A program made the translations under genes and the position numbers. Of a stretch of DNA of 64,000 nucleotides, positions 44,439 to 55,904 are shown piece by piece. How positions within the stretch are numbered: position 1 is the first letter of the stretch; every line of letters starts with the position of its first letter. Location: assembly GCF_042477335.2 (NCBI RefSeq), contig NC_091245.1, forward strand, positions 88,822,501 to 88,886,500. Reading direction: 5' to 3'. The notes beneath the pieces are model-generated. The model made no database searches. It was not told where the DNA came from and worked only from the letters and a program-made list of their open reading frames with translations. The stretch comes from Ovis canadensis (lineage: Eukaryota > Chordata > Mammalia > Artiodactyla > Bovidae).

Positions 44439-44489
44439 TTTAAAAAATTTTTTTTAAATTTGTTTTTTATTGAGATAACATTGGTTTAT

Positions 44490-44708
44490 GTGCTAAGTCA
44501 TTTTAGTCCTGTCTGACTCTTTGTAATCCTATAGATTATAGCCCACCAGGTTCCTCTGTCCCTGGGATTTTCCAGGCAAGAATAGTAGAGTGGGTTGCCA
44601 TGCCCTCCTCCAGGGAATCTTCCTGACCCAGAGATCAAACCAGCATCTCATTATGTCTTCTGCATTGGCAGGCAGGTTCTTTATCACTAATGCCACCTAG
44701 GAAGCACC
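44490..44708 (-). mobile_element. Bov-tA SINE with 13-bp target duplication
   Basis: Antisense copy from GTGCTAAGTCATTTTAGTCC to CACCTAGGAAGCACC, flanked by AACATTGGTTTAT at 44477-44489 and 44709-44721. Confidence 0.93.
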
Positions 44709-44724
44709 AACATTGGTTTATAAT

Positions 44725-45755
44725 ACTACATAATTTTAGTGCATACAACAATGTATTTCTACTTCTACAGCCCCTATTTTTCCTAGGGCCTAAATCAAGT
44801 AGCCACAATATATCACAGACATTATGTTAAAAAGTGTCAAACTTTTTGGCAGTGTAGTATCTGGAACAATGATGCCAGTAGGGGGCTGCTATAGATGAAA
44901 GTTTGCCAATCCAGGCCACATTGGATTAAGTCTCAAAGGAAAGGGATATCACTGTTGGTTATTGTAGCTGTAATAATAAAAAAATACTGCCTACCCTCAG
45001 CTTGAGGATTCTATCTATATTTGCCTCATATCTCAATAGTATTTATTTTCTAATAATAAAAACAGACTAACTCATTTAAAATAAAAAGCCTAAATGAGAA
45101 CTCAATGATTTTTCCATGTTTATGTGAGGTTTTGTTCATTCAGGGGCCATTTTGACAGATACTACTGCTTGATAATGAAGCATCCATATTTTGTACTCCA
45201 ACTCCTTGTCTGGCCAACTGTAAGCCTTCTAAATTCCTGGATTCCATTATCACCTATGATGCTTGATCAATATCATACACTGAGAAAACCAAGCCATGAG
45301 TCTGACCTTCTTCTAAATCCCTTCTCTAATTTAGTTTTGTTTTTTGTTTTTTAAGTTTTTGAGCATTCTTCTGGATTATTTAACAACATGGTCTGCCCTG
45401 ACATTGTTTTGTTCTCCAATTTTTCCCTTGTTTCTCCAAATGGATAGTAAACATCTAACAGTTGGAAACGACATTAGTTCTCAATGAAATCTTATAGGTT
45501 TGGGCCTGAGTGGTTTACAATTCCCTATCCTTTTCTGACTACCAGGGACAGTTGCCTCTGGTGGTGGAACACTTGGATTAGCCTTTTGCAGTAGGATGAC
45601 AGAGAGAAGTACATTAAAGAAAATGTTTTCTCAATTAAAATGATCATTATTTCTGCTATGCAGAACTCTAGTCTTGACTAGACTCTATGCTCTAGTCTCC
45701 TGATATTCCTAAAGTTCTCTCTTTTTTTCTGCTGCATAATCCTTTTTTATGGGGT
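44725..45755. other. Single-copy stretch, nothing recognised
   Basis: No supported repeat or exon. The frames present are short and motif-free. Confidence 0.45.
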
Positions 45756-45763
45756 ATTTTTGG

Positions 45764-45972
45764 GGGTTCCCCCATTGCTCAGTGGTAAAGAATCCACCTG
45801 CAATGCAGGAGACATGGGTTCAGTCCCTGGGTTGGAAAGATCCCTGGTGGGAGGAAATGACAACCCATTCCTGTATTCTTGCCTGGGAAATCCCATGGGC
45901 AGAGGAGCCTGGTGGGCTATAGTCCATGGGGTCACAAAAGAGTTGGATATGACTTAGTGACTAAACAACAAA
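45764..45972 (+). mobile_element. Bov-tA SINE
   Basis: Sense copy: GGTTCCCCCATTGCTCAGTG head, TCCCTGGGTTGGAAAGATCC middle, TTGGATATGACTTAGTGACT tail. Confidence 0.9.
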
Positions 45973-45982
45973 AACAATAATA

Positions 45983-46078
45983 CCTGTGGCGGATTCATGT
46001 TGATGTATGGCAAAACCAATACAATATTGTAAAGTAATTAACCTCCAATTAAAATAAATAAATTTATATTAAATAAAA
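45983..46078 (+). mobile_element. Short L1 3' end
   Basis: CTGTGGCGGATTCATGTTGA, GCAAAACCAATACAATATTG and an AAATAAATAAATTT tail. About 95 bp of bovine L1 terminus, immediately downstream of a SINE. Confidence 0.85.
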
Positions 46079-46079
46079 A

Positions 46080-46975
46080 GACTGAGTGGTTGATAATTTT
46101 GACATAGTTCTTAAGGCCCAGGATGGAGCTGCTCTTGCCCCAAGCACCACATCAGCACATTGAAATATTTTTGTAACTTTTGTATTCTTGTAGATGCTTT
46201 GCTTGAGCAGTCAACACATCAACTGTAGGCGCTATAATTATTTCTTTGTTCCTTCTCACCACAATCAAGGTTGACTATGTGGCCACAGTCAATCAGACAT
46301 TTTCTCTTTTTATCTTCCTTCCTTTTTATTTTCTGTTCTATAAACACTTCCTGCCTTTGGTCCCACTTTGCAGTTCTCTGAATGGAGACAGTCTACTTTA
46401 TGAAGTGTTAGATAAAGTTTGTCCCTGTCGCCTAAATTGTCTTCCTTAATCATTATTAACAATAGCATGTGGTGGTATGTGACAGACAGTAACTTAAAAG
46501 GATGCCTTGTTTCTGACTTGGGCAACTGAGAGTTTAGTCAAGCTTTCCGTGAGATGGTAATGGGGGTGGTGGGGGTGTAGAGCAGGCTGAGTGGGAGGTT
46601 GCTGAGTTTACTAAGCTGAGTTTTGGATCTGTACTTGAGGTGCTTATGTGGCACTCAAATGAAAGAGGTTGTACATAGGTATGTGCATCTTTGACACAGA
46701 GAGATAGTAATGAAAGCCATCAAGAGGTCTTTCCTCAATTACTCCACTACAGTGGCCTGTCAGTATGACAGCAGTCCCAGGTGAGGGGCAGTGATTTCTC
46801 AGAGCGATGCCAGCTGAAGAGAGGAGAGTTTATAATAGCATTTCCTGAAGTATAGTTACACTGAAAAATAGTTTCCTGATAAATATTTCTCTCTCCCTCT
46901 CTCTCTGTCCCACATACACACACACTGTTCTATGATCAAGCAAATTTGGGGAAATCTACATAGTTAGAGAATGTT
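46080..46975. other. Single-copy stretch
   Basis: No supported exon. A CT-rich/(CA)n simple repeat lies at 46889-46927. Confidence 0.45.
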
Positions 46976-46986
46976 AAGAGAATATT

Positions 46987-47320
46987 GGGCTTCCATGGTA
47001 GCTCAGCTGGTAAAGAATCTGCCTGCAATGTAGGAGGCCCCAGTTTGATTCCTGGGTCAGGGAGACCCCCTGGAGAATGGATAGGCTACCCACTCCAGCA
47101 TTCTTAGGCTTCCCTGGTGGCTCAGATGGTAAAGAATCCGCCTGCAATTCAGGAGACCTGGGCTCAATCCCTGGGTTGGGAAGATCCCCTGAAGGAGGGT
47201 GTAGCAACCCAGTCCACTATTCTTTCCTGGAGAATCCCTATGGACAGAGGAGCCTGGTGGGCTACAGTCCTTGGGGTCACAAAGAATCAGACACACGTAT
47301 CTAAGCACATGTACACACAC
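46987..47320 (+). mobile_element. Chimeric double Bov-tA within one target duplication
   Basis: A 5' Bov-tA part (46988-47106, stopping in CCACTCCAGCATTCTTA) is followed directly by a complete Bov-tA (47107-47318, GGCTTCCCTGGTGGCTCAGA). AAGAGAATATT occurs at 46976-46986 and 47321-47331, bracketing the whole composite. Confidence 0.85.
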
Positions 47321-47429
47321 AAGAGAATATTAAAGACTGACAAGACACAGTCTGCAGTAAAGAATCTTTTCTTCTTTAACTCAGTTTTCCCCATAAGCCA
47401 ACCCTGCTTAGAAGTTATACTAGAATTTT

Positions 47430-47592
47430 AAAGTCTTAGGTGAAGGAAGATAGTAATTATTGGATGTTACTCTTAATAAGCTGAAGCTGAGAGGTTGATA
47501 TTTTCTCAGTATCTCACAGTTAACACAAATAAAGCTGGGACTGAAATCCAGATCTTGGGACTCTGAATCTGGGGCTCTCTCTACTAATCAAA
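47430..47592 (-). repeat. MIR-type remnant
   Basis: AAGCTGAAGCTGAGAGGTTG, GTATCTCACAGTTAACACAA and GGGACTGAAATCCAGATCTT follow the antisense MIR core. Confidence 0.65.
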
Positions 47593-47594
47593 TC

Positions 47595-48985
47595 AATTCT
47601 ACTAGTACCTTTGGACTGAGCCTTGAAGTCTGCCCCTGACAATATACTTATGCAAGGGCAGTCCAGCTTCTGAGACATAGAAGTCTGAAAGTAGTGACTC
47701 AATCAAACTGGAGACTACAAAGCTTCTGGAAGGAGGCCAGAGGGAGAATGGGGAGAAGGTGAAGTGGCTTAGGAGACATTCCTAATTTTCACTCCTAGAA
47801 ACTTCTCAAAATATTGATTCTTGGGTTCCATTCCTGTCTATCTACCTAACTGGGACTCAGTCAGTATGGTGGGGTCAGGTATATTTATTCTTGAGCAGAT
47901 CCACAGGTAATTCTGAGATGTCATTTTGATTGAGAAATGCTGTCCTTTTCTAGACAAAAATCAATGTCAGATCACTCCAGAACCCACCAATTCTCACAGA
48001 TTCCTGCCTGAATCAACTTGTTCTTCAAGTTTTCCTGTTTTTCATGGAAACTGGTTTAGATATTTGGATGAGCTGTGAGAGAAGGCATCTGAAAAGCTAC
48101 AGGGGAAGGATTGCATTTCTGAGGTTCAAGAGGGCGGGCCCAGCCTCACTTCCTCCCTCTCCTCATCTGGGCTTCCTGTCGTCACAGTGTGATCGCATTT
48201 ATTCCCCCTTCACTTCTCCTTTTACACAAATAGCTCTGACATCCGTGTTACCAGTCTTGTCTTGGTGCTTCATTGATAATCACCAGTTCTGTCTAAAGGA
48301 GAGACGAAAAGTGCCTGCTTAACGGTAAGATTGGTGACATTTTAATTTGGCTTGAAAGCAGAGAACTGAACCATATTATGTGGGGTAAGGTATCTTCTTA
48401 GGAGTCTCTGTTTATCTCTCTAGTAGACTGTAAACTTTCTTGAAGCTTTTGCAAATGTTTAGTGCAGGTAGTAAAATTATCAGCAAGATCCTAGTGGCCC
48501 TCAAAAGGCAATCCGACCAGAAAGAGTTCCAGTTAACTGGGTTCCAATTATTTGATGGGTCGTGGTTTTCATGTGCTTAAATTGCTTCAGAACTTGAACT
48601 TCTCCGTCTGGTCATTACTGATGACTAGAGCCATTTGTGCGAAATGAAACTGGAAGATTTCCTACTTGATCTGGTCTTTAGAAGACTGGTCTTGTAATTT
48701 TAAAGTGAGCAGAGAACCAACAGCTAGAACTATTCTAAAAGGCAGCTGGGAGATGCAGATCTTCTTAATTTGAGAAATTTTCAAAAGTGCAGTTAGTGAC
48801 TCCTGAGAGACACTAAACAGAAGGACTATGATTAATCTTAACTCCCAGCTCAGAGTCAAGGACACAGGACATGCTCAAAACCTGTGTTTCAAGAGGTAAA
48901 AGATAGACATTGTTAAGAACTGCTTAGATTAGTTGTTTTAAAAGAACAGGAAGAGCACTGTGATCCTCAGGATTCCCCCAAATAA
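47595..48985. other. Single-copy stretch with one donor-like site
   Basis: A 92-codon frame (48044-48322) ends just before GGTAAGATTGG, which resembles a splice donor, and it has a few CpGs near 48128-48195. No protein motif is recognisable, so no gene is called. Confidence 0.35.
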
Positions 48986-49004
48986 ACTTATCCTTAGTAT
49001 TCAA

Positions 49005-49214
49005 TGGGCTTCCCTGGTGACTCAGACAGTAAAGAATCTACCTGCAGTGTGAGAAACCTGGCTTTGATCCTTTGGTCAGGAAGATCCCCTGGAGAAGGGA
49101 ATGGCTACCCACTCCAGTATTCTTGCCTGGAGAATTCCATGGACAGAGGAGCCTGGCCGGCTACAGTCCACAGGGTCGTAAAGAGTCGGACATGACTGAG
49201 CAACTAACGCTTTC
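49005..49214 (+). mobile_element. Bov-tA SINE with 13-bp target duplication
   Basis: Sense copy from TGGGCTTCCCTGGTGACTCA to GACATGACTGAGCAACTAAC, flanked by CCTTAGTATTCAA at 48992-49004 and 49215-49227. Confidence 0.94.
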
Positions 49215-49651
49215 CCTTAGTATTCAAAACAAGAATATTGATAAATATAATATGACATGTACCAAATCTGGATGACTTGGAAAACAAAACGATATTGCAG
49301 GGATTTCTAATTCGGGTCCCATAACTAATGACTGTGGTATTATGGACTCAGAAAGTGATAGCCAAGCTTCGGTCCTGGCTTTCTGTAACCACTATAGTTG
49401 TTGGGGATCAGATTACCACAAAGAACTCTGGATGAAAGCTTTCTCCTTCCAAGATCTGCAAGAATCATACAGGGAATGGAATGGAAAGTTCTGTAGAACC
49501 ACACTCATCCACCTAATGATGAGGCAGGGGAATGGGGCAAAGGACTATCAATTCTATAAGCATCTCAGGGGCTATTGACCTTTGAATTTCAAATAAAGAC
49601 CAGACTTTGTAATGAATTCATTTAATAATCAGATGTTAAGCACATCCTAGG

Positions 49652-49905
49652 GCCTGGAAAGTCCCATGGATGGAGGAGCCTGGTGGGCTGCAGTCCATGG
49701 GGTCCCGGAGAGTCGGACACGACTGAGCGACTTCACTTTCACTTTTCACTTTCATGCATTGAAGAAGGAAATGGCAACCCACTCCAGTGTTCTTGCCTGG
49801 AGAATCCCAGGGATGGCAGAGCCTGGTGGGCTGCCATCTATGGGGTCACACAGAGTCAGACACAACTGAAGCGACTTAGCAGCAGCAGCAGCAGCAGCAG
49901 CAGGG
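49652..49905 (+). mobile_element. Bov-A2 SINE with (CAG)8 tail
   Basis: Two BovA monomers (49652-49735, 49765-49875) joined by CTTTCACTTTTCACTTTCATG, ending GACTTAG and an uninterrupted AGC/CAG run at 49878-49904. The first monomer is truncated at its 5' end. Confidence 0.92.
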
Positions 49906-49909
49906 CCAG

Positions 49910-52555
49910 GTACTATGCCTGGTAAGGGTGGGAGGTGGGGCGTGGGGGGATAATAAGAGGAATGTATTTGTCCTGCAAACAGCCTTGCCCTTAAGGAACT
50001 CCCTTGGGAGATAAGAAACATCAGATATGCTTGCAAGGGAACAGAACTGAACAAAACAGAATCTTAGCTGCTGGCTAAACAAAGTTTTGCTTTCTCAATC
50101 TCCACTAGAATCTACACTATTTTGAAACTGTGGTTAAATTAGAGCAGAGGCTGAACTGTAGCATGATTTCCTGTGATGTTTCCTGTGTGGGCCAATTAAG
50201 AGTATTTAGCCTTGAAATAAGAGGATTCGACACTTTTAAACCAGCAAGGAATTAGTCAAAGCCCAGCCTTTCACCTTTCACATCTACTACTACCTAAGTG
50301 ACTTCACACTTGGTAATTGACAAGAGGCACACACTGGAAACCTCAAACTCTGTTGGTCTTTAGCTTCTTATGACTTCAGATTGATTTCTGACTGTCCAAG
50401 GGGCTTCAGACTAGCACGTGAAGTCTGTTCACCTTCCTCACTCCTGCCTTGCCACAGAACAGGAGCTAGGCATGTGCTAAGCACAGGAGACACAGGGATA
50501 ACCGATGTGGTGTTTGTAGAGTAGCATGAGGACAGTCACAGCAATACACAAATGCAACATAATATAATCTTTTCTATAATGGAATAATCCTGTGCACAAA
50601 ATGTAGGAGGAGTTTAGGAATGTGCCCAAGACTCCCTGGGAGAGACGATTGCTCAGGTTCATTTTCAAGGAAGGATGAATTTGCTATGGGGACTAGGGGT
50701 AACAGCATTTCAAACAGAATATGCAAATTCAAAGAAATGTGAACACCCAGGCATGTTAGAAATGAGAGTAAGCAAATGACACTGGAGTATAACAAGCCAT
50801 GGTTGCAGGACCACAAGAAGTAGGGAATTTTTTCTACTTGGTTCTAGAACTCCAGAACCTAAAATGGAAGGCAAGCTCACTAACCAGGTGAGTTCCAAGC
50901 TAGCCACAGACAGAGCTATGCCTGAAATATCCACTTGACAGATGGAATATGGGTTGAAATGAGGATGAGGGGCAGATTTCTTCCTCCTTGACCTAGGTAT
51001 CCCCCCTAGATTTTAGTGAAGGGTGGAGCTTTTCTGCAAGGTTACAGCCATTCTCTTTCTTTCAGCTTCTGTTTCCGGAAATGCTGTGTTGATTTACTTA
51101 CAGTGGTTTGGTTTACTTTCCTGAATTAGTCAGTACACAGTACTTCCTGTACCGAGTGAGCGTCCACTGTGAGCAGATCACCCGGGGCCTAGAGGCTGGC
51201 TACCTGGCTTCAGGAAGGTCCAGGACCCAGCTGCCACATCAGGTGCAGAGCACTGAAACAAATGCAGAGATATTAGACAGTCATGCAGAGTGGGCCTCCA
51301 GGGTGGTCTCTGGGGCACAGAAAGAAAGGGTCGCAACTGGAGGCTGGGTGGTCAGTTTGGGAAAGTTGTCTGGAAATAGGCTTTCAGAAAGAGGAAGACA
51401 ATGCATTTACAAAGCAAGTGTGTGGGCACTCAGAGGGGAGGCCATGCATCTTTGTGTTGGAATACAGAGGCAATCCTTCTCTTTATTTCCTACTTCACGG
51501 TAGAGTTCCCACTGCATCAGTACATCATAGCTATCGCCAAAAGTTGTTTCACCACAGTGATACATTTGCATAACAATTTAAAATAAATGTGATATGTTCT
51601 AAGTGTTAGAATGTTGATACTGAAAGGGAACTTAGAGATTACATAAATGTTCAAATAAAATGTCAACTCATAGTGAGAGCCCAGTTTTGCTAACATAACA
51701 CTCCAATCTGCGTATTTTTTAGGTCAGGCAACTTGTTCAAAATCACAAAATTACTTAACTAGTTATCTAGAATGTTTCTTGATTCTCTAAGAAATGTTTT
51801 TTTTTTCTCCACACTACATCCTTTTCTTTCAGATGTATTAAATGGCATCACTGAATTGTGTTATTTGTTCACATAAAGAAATTTCCAGTGTGTTTTAACA
51901 TAAGCAGACATGAGAATACAACTTAGCTATAAATCCTAAATATCTGAAATCAATAGTCTAGCAAGTCGAATATTTAATTTGCCAAACTTTTTTCACATTT
52001 TATATTTCAGAACTTGATGGAGAAAAAAAGGTGAGAAATGATTTTGATATTGTGCATGTTTTAAAATTTGCTCAGGTAAATCTCATAGCTTCATATTTAT
52101 TCTATATCAGGAAGAACTAGAGGTATAAAGAATTGCCCCATGGTTTATTCTTCTGAAAATAACTATTGTAGAATCTCAATATTTATACCATGAGGGGCTT
52201 AAACTATAATGATTTTGAGATCAGAATTCCTTAGATCATTTACTTACATTAAACGTTTTTCTTCACTTTTTATTTTGACAAAAATTTGTACTTACAGAAA
52301 AGTTACAAAAACAATATCAAAAGTTTCTGAACCCCCTTCATTCAGATTTCTCAAATATTAACATTTTATCACATTTTCTTTATCTTTCTCCAGTTTTCTC
52401 ATTTGAGAGCAATTGCTGACATGATATCTTTCCCCCTTAAGTGTTTAAGGTGTATAAAAACAAAATCTTTTTCTTATATATCCACTTTACAATGATCAAA
52501 ATCAGGATTTTGACACTGATATAATACTATTACCACTCCATAGATTTTATTAGAT
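49910..52555. other. Mostly single-copy stretch
   Basis: No supported gene. A 131-codon frame at 51108-51503 has no recognisable domain. A weak MIR-like stretch lies at 51640-51790. The word TACATCATAGCTATCGCCAA at 51521-51540 recurs almost unchanged in the BovB at 52936. Confidence 0.4.
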
Positions 52556-52604
52556 TCCCCCAATTGCCCCACTAATACTCTTTTTTTCTTTCTTTTTATT
52601 TTTT

Positions 52605-52708
52605 CCTTTTGGGGTTTAATTGTTTTACAATGATGTGTTAGCTTCTGCTGTACAATGAAGTGAATCAGCTATATGTATACATTTATCCTCTCCCTTTTGA
52701 CTCACTAA
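52605..52708 (-). mobile_element. Short old L1 3' end, antisense
   Basis: TTTAATTGTTTTACAATGATG, GTTAGCTTCTGCTGTACAAT and GTGAATCAGCTATATGTATA are the antisense 3' terminus of an older ruminant L1, preceded by a T-rich tract. Confidence 0.8.
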
Positions 52709-52732
52709 TATTCTATATTGTTTTTGTTTGGT

Positions 52733-54045
52733 CACTAAGTTATGCCCAACTCTTTATGAGAGTTGCAGCCTTAAGCTGCAGCACACCAGGCTTCCCTGTC
52801 CTTCACTATCTCCCTGAGTTTGCTCAAATTCATGTCCGTTGAGCTGGTGATGCCATCCAACTATTTTATCCTCTGTCACCCTCTTCTCCTCCTGCCCTCA
52901 ATCTTTCCCAGCATCAGGGTCTTTTCCAATGAAAATACATCATAGTTATGACCAAAAGTTGTTGGTCAAGGTATTGGAGCTTCAGCTTCAGCATCAATCC
53001 TTCCAGTGAATATTCAGGGTTGATTTCCTTTAAGATTGACTGGTTCGATTTCCTTGCAGTCCAAAGTACTCTCCAGAGTCTTCTCTGGCAACACAATTTG
53101 AAAGCATCAGTTCTTCTGTGCTCAACCTTCTTTATCATCCAACTCTCACATCCATACATGACTATTGGAAAAACTATAGCTTTGACTATATGGAACTGTG
53201 TTGGCAAAGTGGTATCTCTGCTTCTTAATGTGCTGTCTAGGTTTGTCACAGTTTTCCTTCCAAGGAGCAAGAGTCTTTTAATTTCATGGCTGCAATCACC
53301 ATCCACAGTGATTTTGATGTCCAAGAAAATAATATGTAACTGCTTCCACTTATTCCCCATCTATTTGCCATTAAGTGATGGGGCCAGATACCATGATCTT
53401 AGTTTTTTGAATGTTGAGTTTTAAGCTAGCTTTTGTCACTCTCCTTTCACATTCATAAGGAGGCTCTTTAGTTCCTCTTTGATTTCTGCCATAAGGGTGG
53501 TGTCATCTGCATATCTGAGGTTACTGATATTTCTCCCGGCAATCTTGATTCCAGCATGTGTTTCATCCAGCTTGGCATTTTGCATGATTTACTCTGCACA
53601 TAAGTTAAATAAGTAGGGTGACAATACACAGCCTTGATGTACTCCTTTCCCAATTTGGAACCAGTCTATTGTTCCATGTCCTGTTCTAACTGTTGCTTCT
53701 TGAGCTGCTTACAAATTTCTCAGGAGACAGGTCAGGTGGTCTTTAAGAATTTTCCACAGTTGGTTGTGATCCAGACAGTCAAAGGCTTTAGCATAGTCAG
53801 GGAAGCAGAAGTAGATGCTTTTCTGGAATTCCCTTGCTTTCTCTATGACCCGATAAATGTTAGCGATTTGATCTCTGGTTCCTCTGCCTTTTCTAAATCC
53901 AGTTTGTACATCTGGAAGTTCTTGGTTCATGTACTGCTGAAGCCTAACTTGAAGAATTTTGAGCATTATCTTGCTAGCACATGAAATGAGTGCAATTGTG
54001 CAGTAGTTTGAACATTCTTTGGCATTGCTGTTCTTTGCTATTAGA
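52733..54045 (-). mobile_element. BovB, antisense, with small foreign insertion
   Basis: A 1.3-kb BovB from a diverged 3' end (CACTAAGTTATGCCCAACTC) to CTTTGGCATTGCTGTTCTTT. At about 52933-52968 the expected sequence is replaced by an unrelated ~35-base block. There is also a short internal deletion near 53742. Minus-strand reverse transcriptase pieces occur (KAFDCLDHNQLWKILK, about 53750-53797). Confidence 0.9.
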
Positions 54046-54211
54046 ATCTCTGACCATACATTGCTTTTAAGTGTTATCTCTGTAATTTTCTCCTATCTGG
54101 AATGGTTCCTGAGTCTTTCTTTGTTTCATAACATTGATAATTCTTGAAGACTACTGGCAAATATTTTCTAAATTGTCTCTCTATTTTGGTTTGTCTGATG
54201 TTTCCTCATGA

Positions 54212-54480
54212 CTGCTGCTGCTGCTAAGTCGCTTCAGTCGTGTCCGACTCTGTGCGACCCCAGAGATGGCAGCCCACCAGGCTTCCCCATCCCTGGGATT
54301 CTCCAGGCAATACTGGAGTGGATTGCCATTTCCTTCTCCAATGCATGAAAGTGAAAAGGGAAAGTGAAATTGCTCAGTCATGCCTGACTCTTAGTGACCC
54401 CATGGACTGCAGCCCACCAGGCTCCTCCACCCATGAGATTTTCCAGGCAAGAGTACTGGAGTGGGGTGCCATTGCCTCAT
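54212..54480 (-). mobile_element. Bov-A2 SINE
   Basis: Antisense dimer: (CTG)4 CTAAGTCGCTTCAGTCGTGT, linker CATGAAAGTGAAAAGGGAAAG, second monomer ending GGAGTGGGGTGCCATTGCCT. Confidence 0.92.
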
Positions 54481-54484
54481 AGAT

Positions 54485-55225
54485 TCAGGATATTCCAAAT
54501 TTTGACAGGAATACTTATAGAAATAGCTTTCATTATCTCACAGCGAGTCTTGCCCACTGTGGCCATAGCTTGCTGAGCACACCATGGACAAGTCTCTAGG
54601 ACAGGGTCCCTCTGCATCAAAATTCTACATATTTTATGTTAAGGAAAGAGAACTACTAGTCCATTGACTCTGGAGCAGTTGTAGCTGTTTCATGTAACTG
54701 TTCCAGTTTTGAGAGCCATCTTGTTATATAGGTCCTGTCTCAGCTCAGCCACTAGGATCATCTGTGGTTTTTCTGTTGAGTGATGACCTTGTTAAGCTCC
54801 CAAATGGAGGAAAATGAGACCCCCAGGATCATCTGGATTTGTGTTCCTCATTTGTTTCTCTTCTCTTTGCTTCTTCCTTCTTTCTCTCTTTTATAAATCA
54901 CCAATTCCTCTCCCTGGAGAGCAGCCTTGAAAGGAGATTTTCACCAGAACACGATTTAAGGAAAAAATAAGTTGACAGACACATTCTTTTGATGAAATGA
55001 TGTAGACATGAGAAGAAATTAATGCATAAAGTTGATGGTTTGATTTGACTTGATTTTAGTAACACCGCTCCATCTATAACTGCTTATTACTCCATAAATA
55101 GACATCCTTGCAAACCCACATCCTACCTCACTCAGCCACTGCTCACAGGGGTTCAAACTGTAAAAAATGAAAAGAGTCCTTCTGGAGGTTCATCACATTG
55201 CAGGGAGGGAGTTGACTGGTGAAGT
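54485..55225. other. Single-copy stretch, nothing recognised
   Basis: No repeat or exon supported. Confidence 0.45.
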
Positions 55226-55229
55226 GGGA

Positions 55230-55415
55230 GATGAGTTCCCAGGCCGTGGGACAATGGAAGGAATGTAGGCTTGGGAGGATGAAAGACCTTGGCCTATGCC
55301 CTGTCTTTGTTGATTATTATCTGGGTGATCTGGTGATCTGGGTGATCTGGTTACATAGGCTGTCTGAGCCTTGGACTTTCTGTTTGAAAAGTGGGGCTAA
55401 ATTTATAGATAAAAT
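55230..55415 (+). repeat. MIR-like remnant with short internal tandem
   Basis: GGAATGTAGGCTTGGGAGGA and TGAGCCTTGGACTTTCTGTT fit a sense MIR. Where the core should be, the word (G)TGATCTGG is iterated three times (55325-55351). Confidence 0.5.
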
Positions 55416-55904
55416 TTATTTATGAAGAGCTCGGCCATTTGCAGGGTTTGATGAACTATATCATTTATCTAAAATTATTTTGTCATGAGGGCCATAATTT
55501 GGGAGCACTCATAGAGAACAGATTTCTTCTCTTACTTAGAAAAAAACTTGTGTTAGTTATGACCGTGATGAATCAAAGACCTCCACAGACTCTGTGTAGG
55601 AATAAATGGGAAACCAATAACTACTTGCTGGATACCATGTTCTTCTATGTAAATTGTCAAATAGATCTGTATATTTAAAAAATGTCTGGGAAGATGTTCA
55701 CCAAAAATGTTAAAGGTGGTTATCTCTGGCTTGTGGGGTTGCAGAAGGTTTTATGTTTTCTTTTTTGTATTCTCTATATTGTTTGAATTTTTTTTTAACA
55801 AGAACACACTAAACTTAAAGATATTACAAAAAATGAAACAGGCAAAGGGTTACTAAAAGAACTTCTGGCACCTAATGTATTTTATTCCTCGAGATCTAGC
55901 AGAA

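Noticed and set aside
48044-48322. 92-codon frame ending near a donor-like GGTAAGA
   Set aside because: Attractive as a first exon, but no protein similarity that I recognise and no partner acceptor with a continuing frame.
51108-51503. 131-codon frame in single-copy DNA
   Set aside because: No recognisable motif, no splice or promoter context, and length is within chance for this composition.
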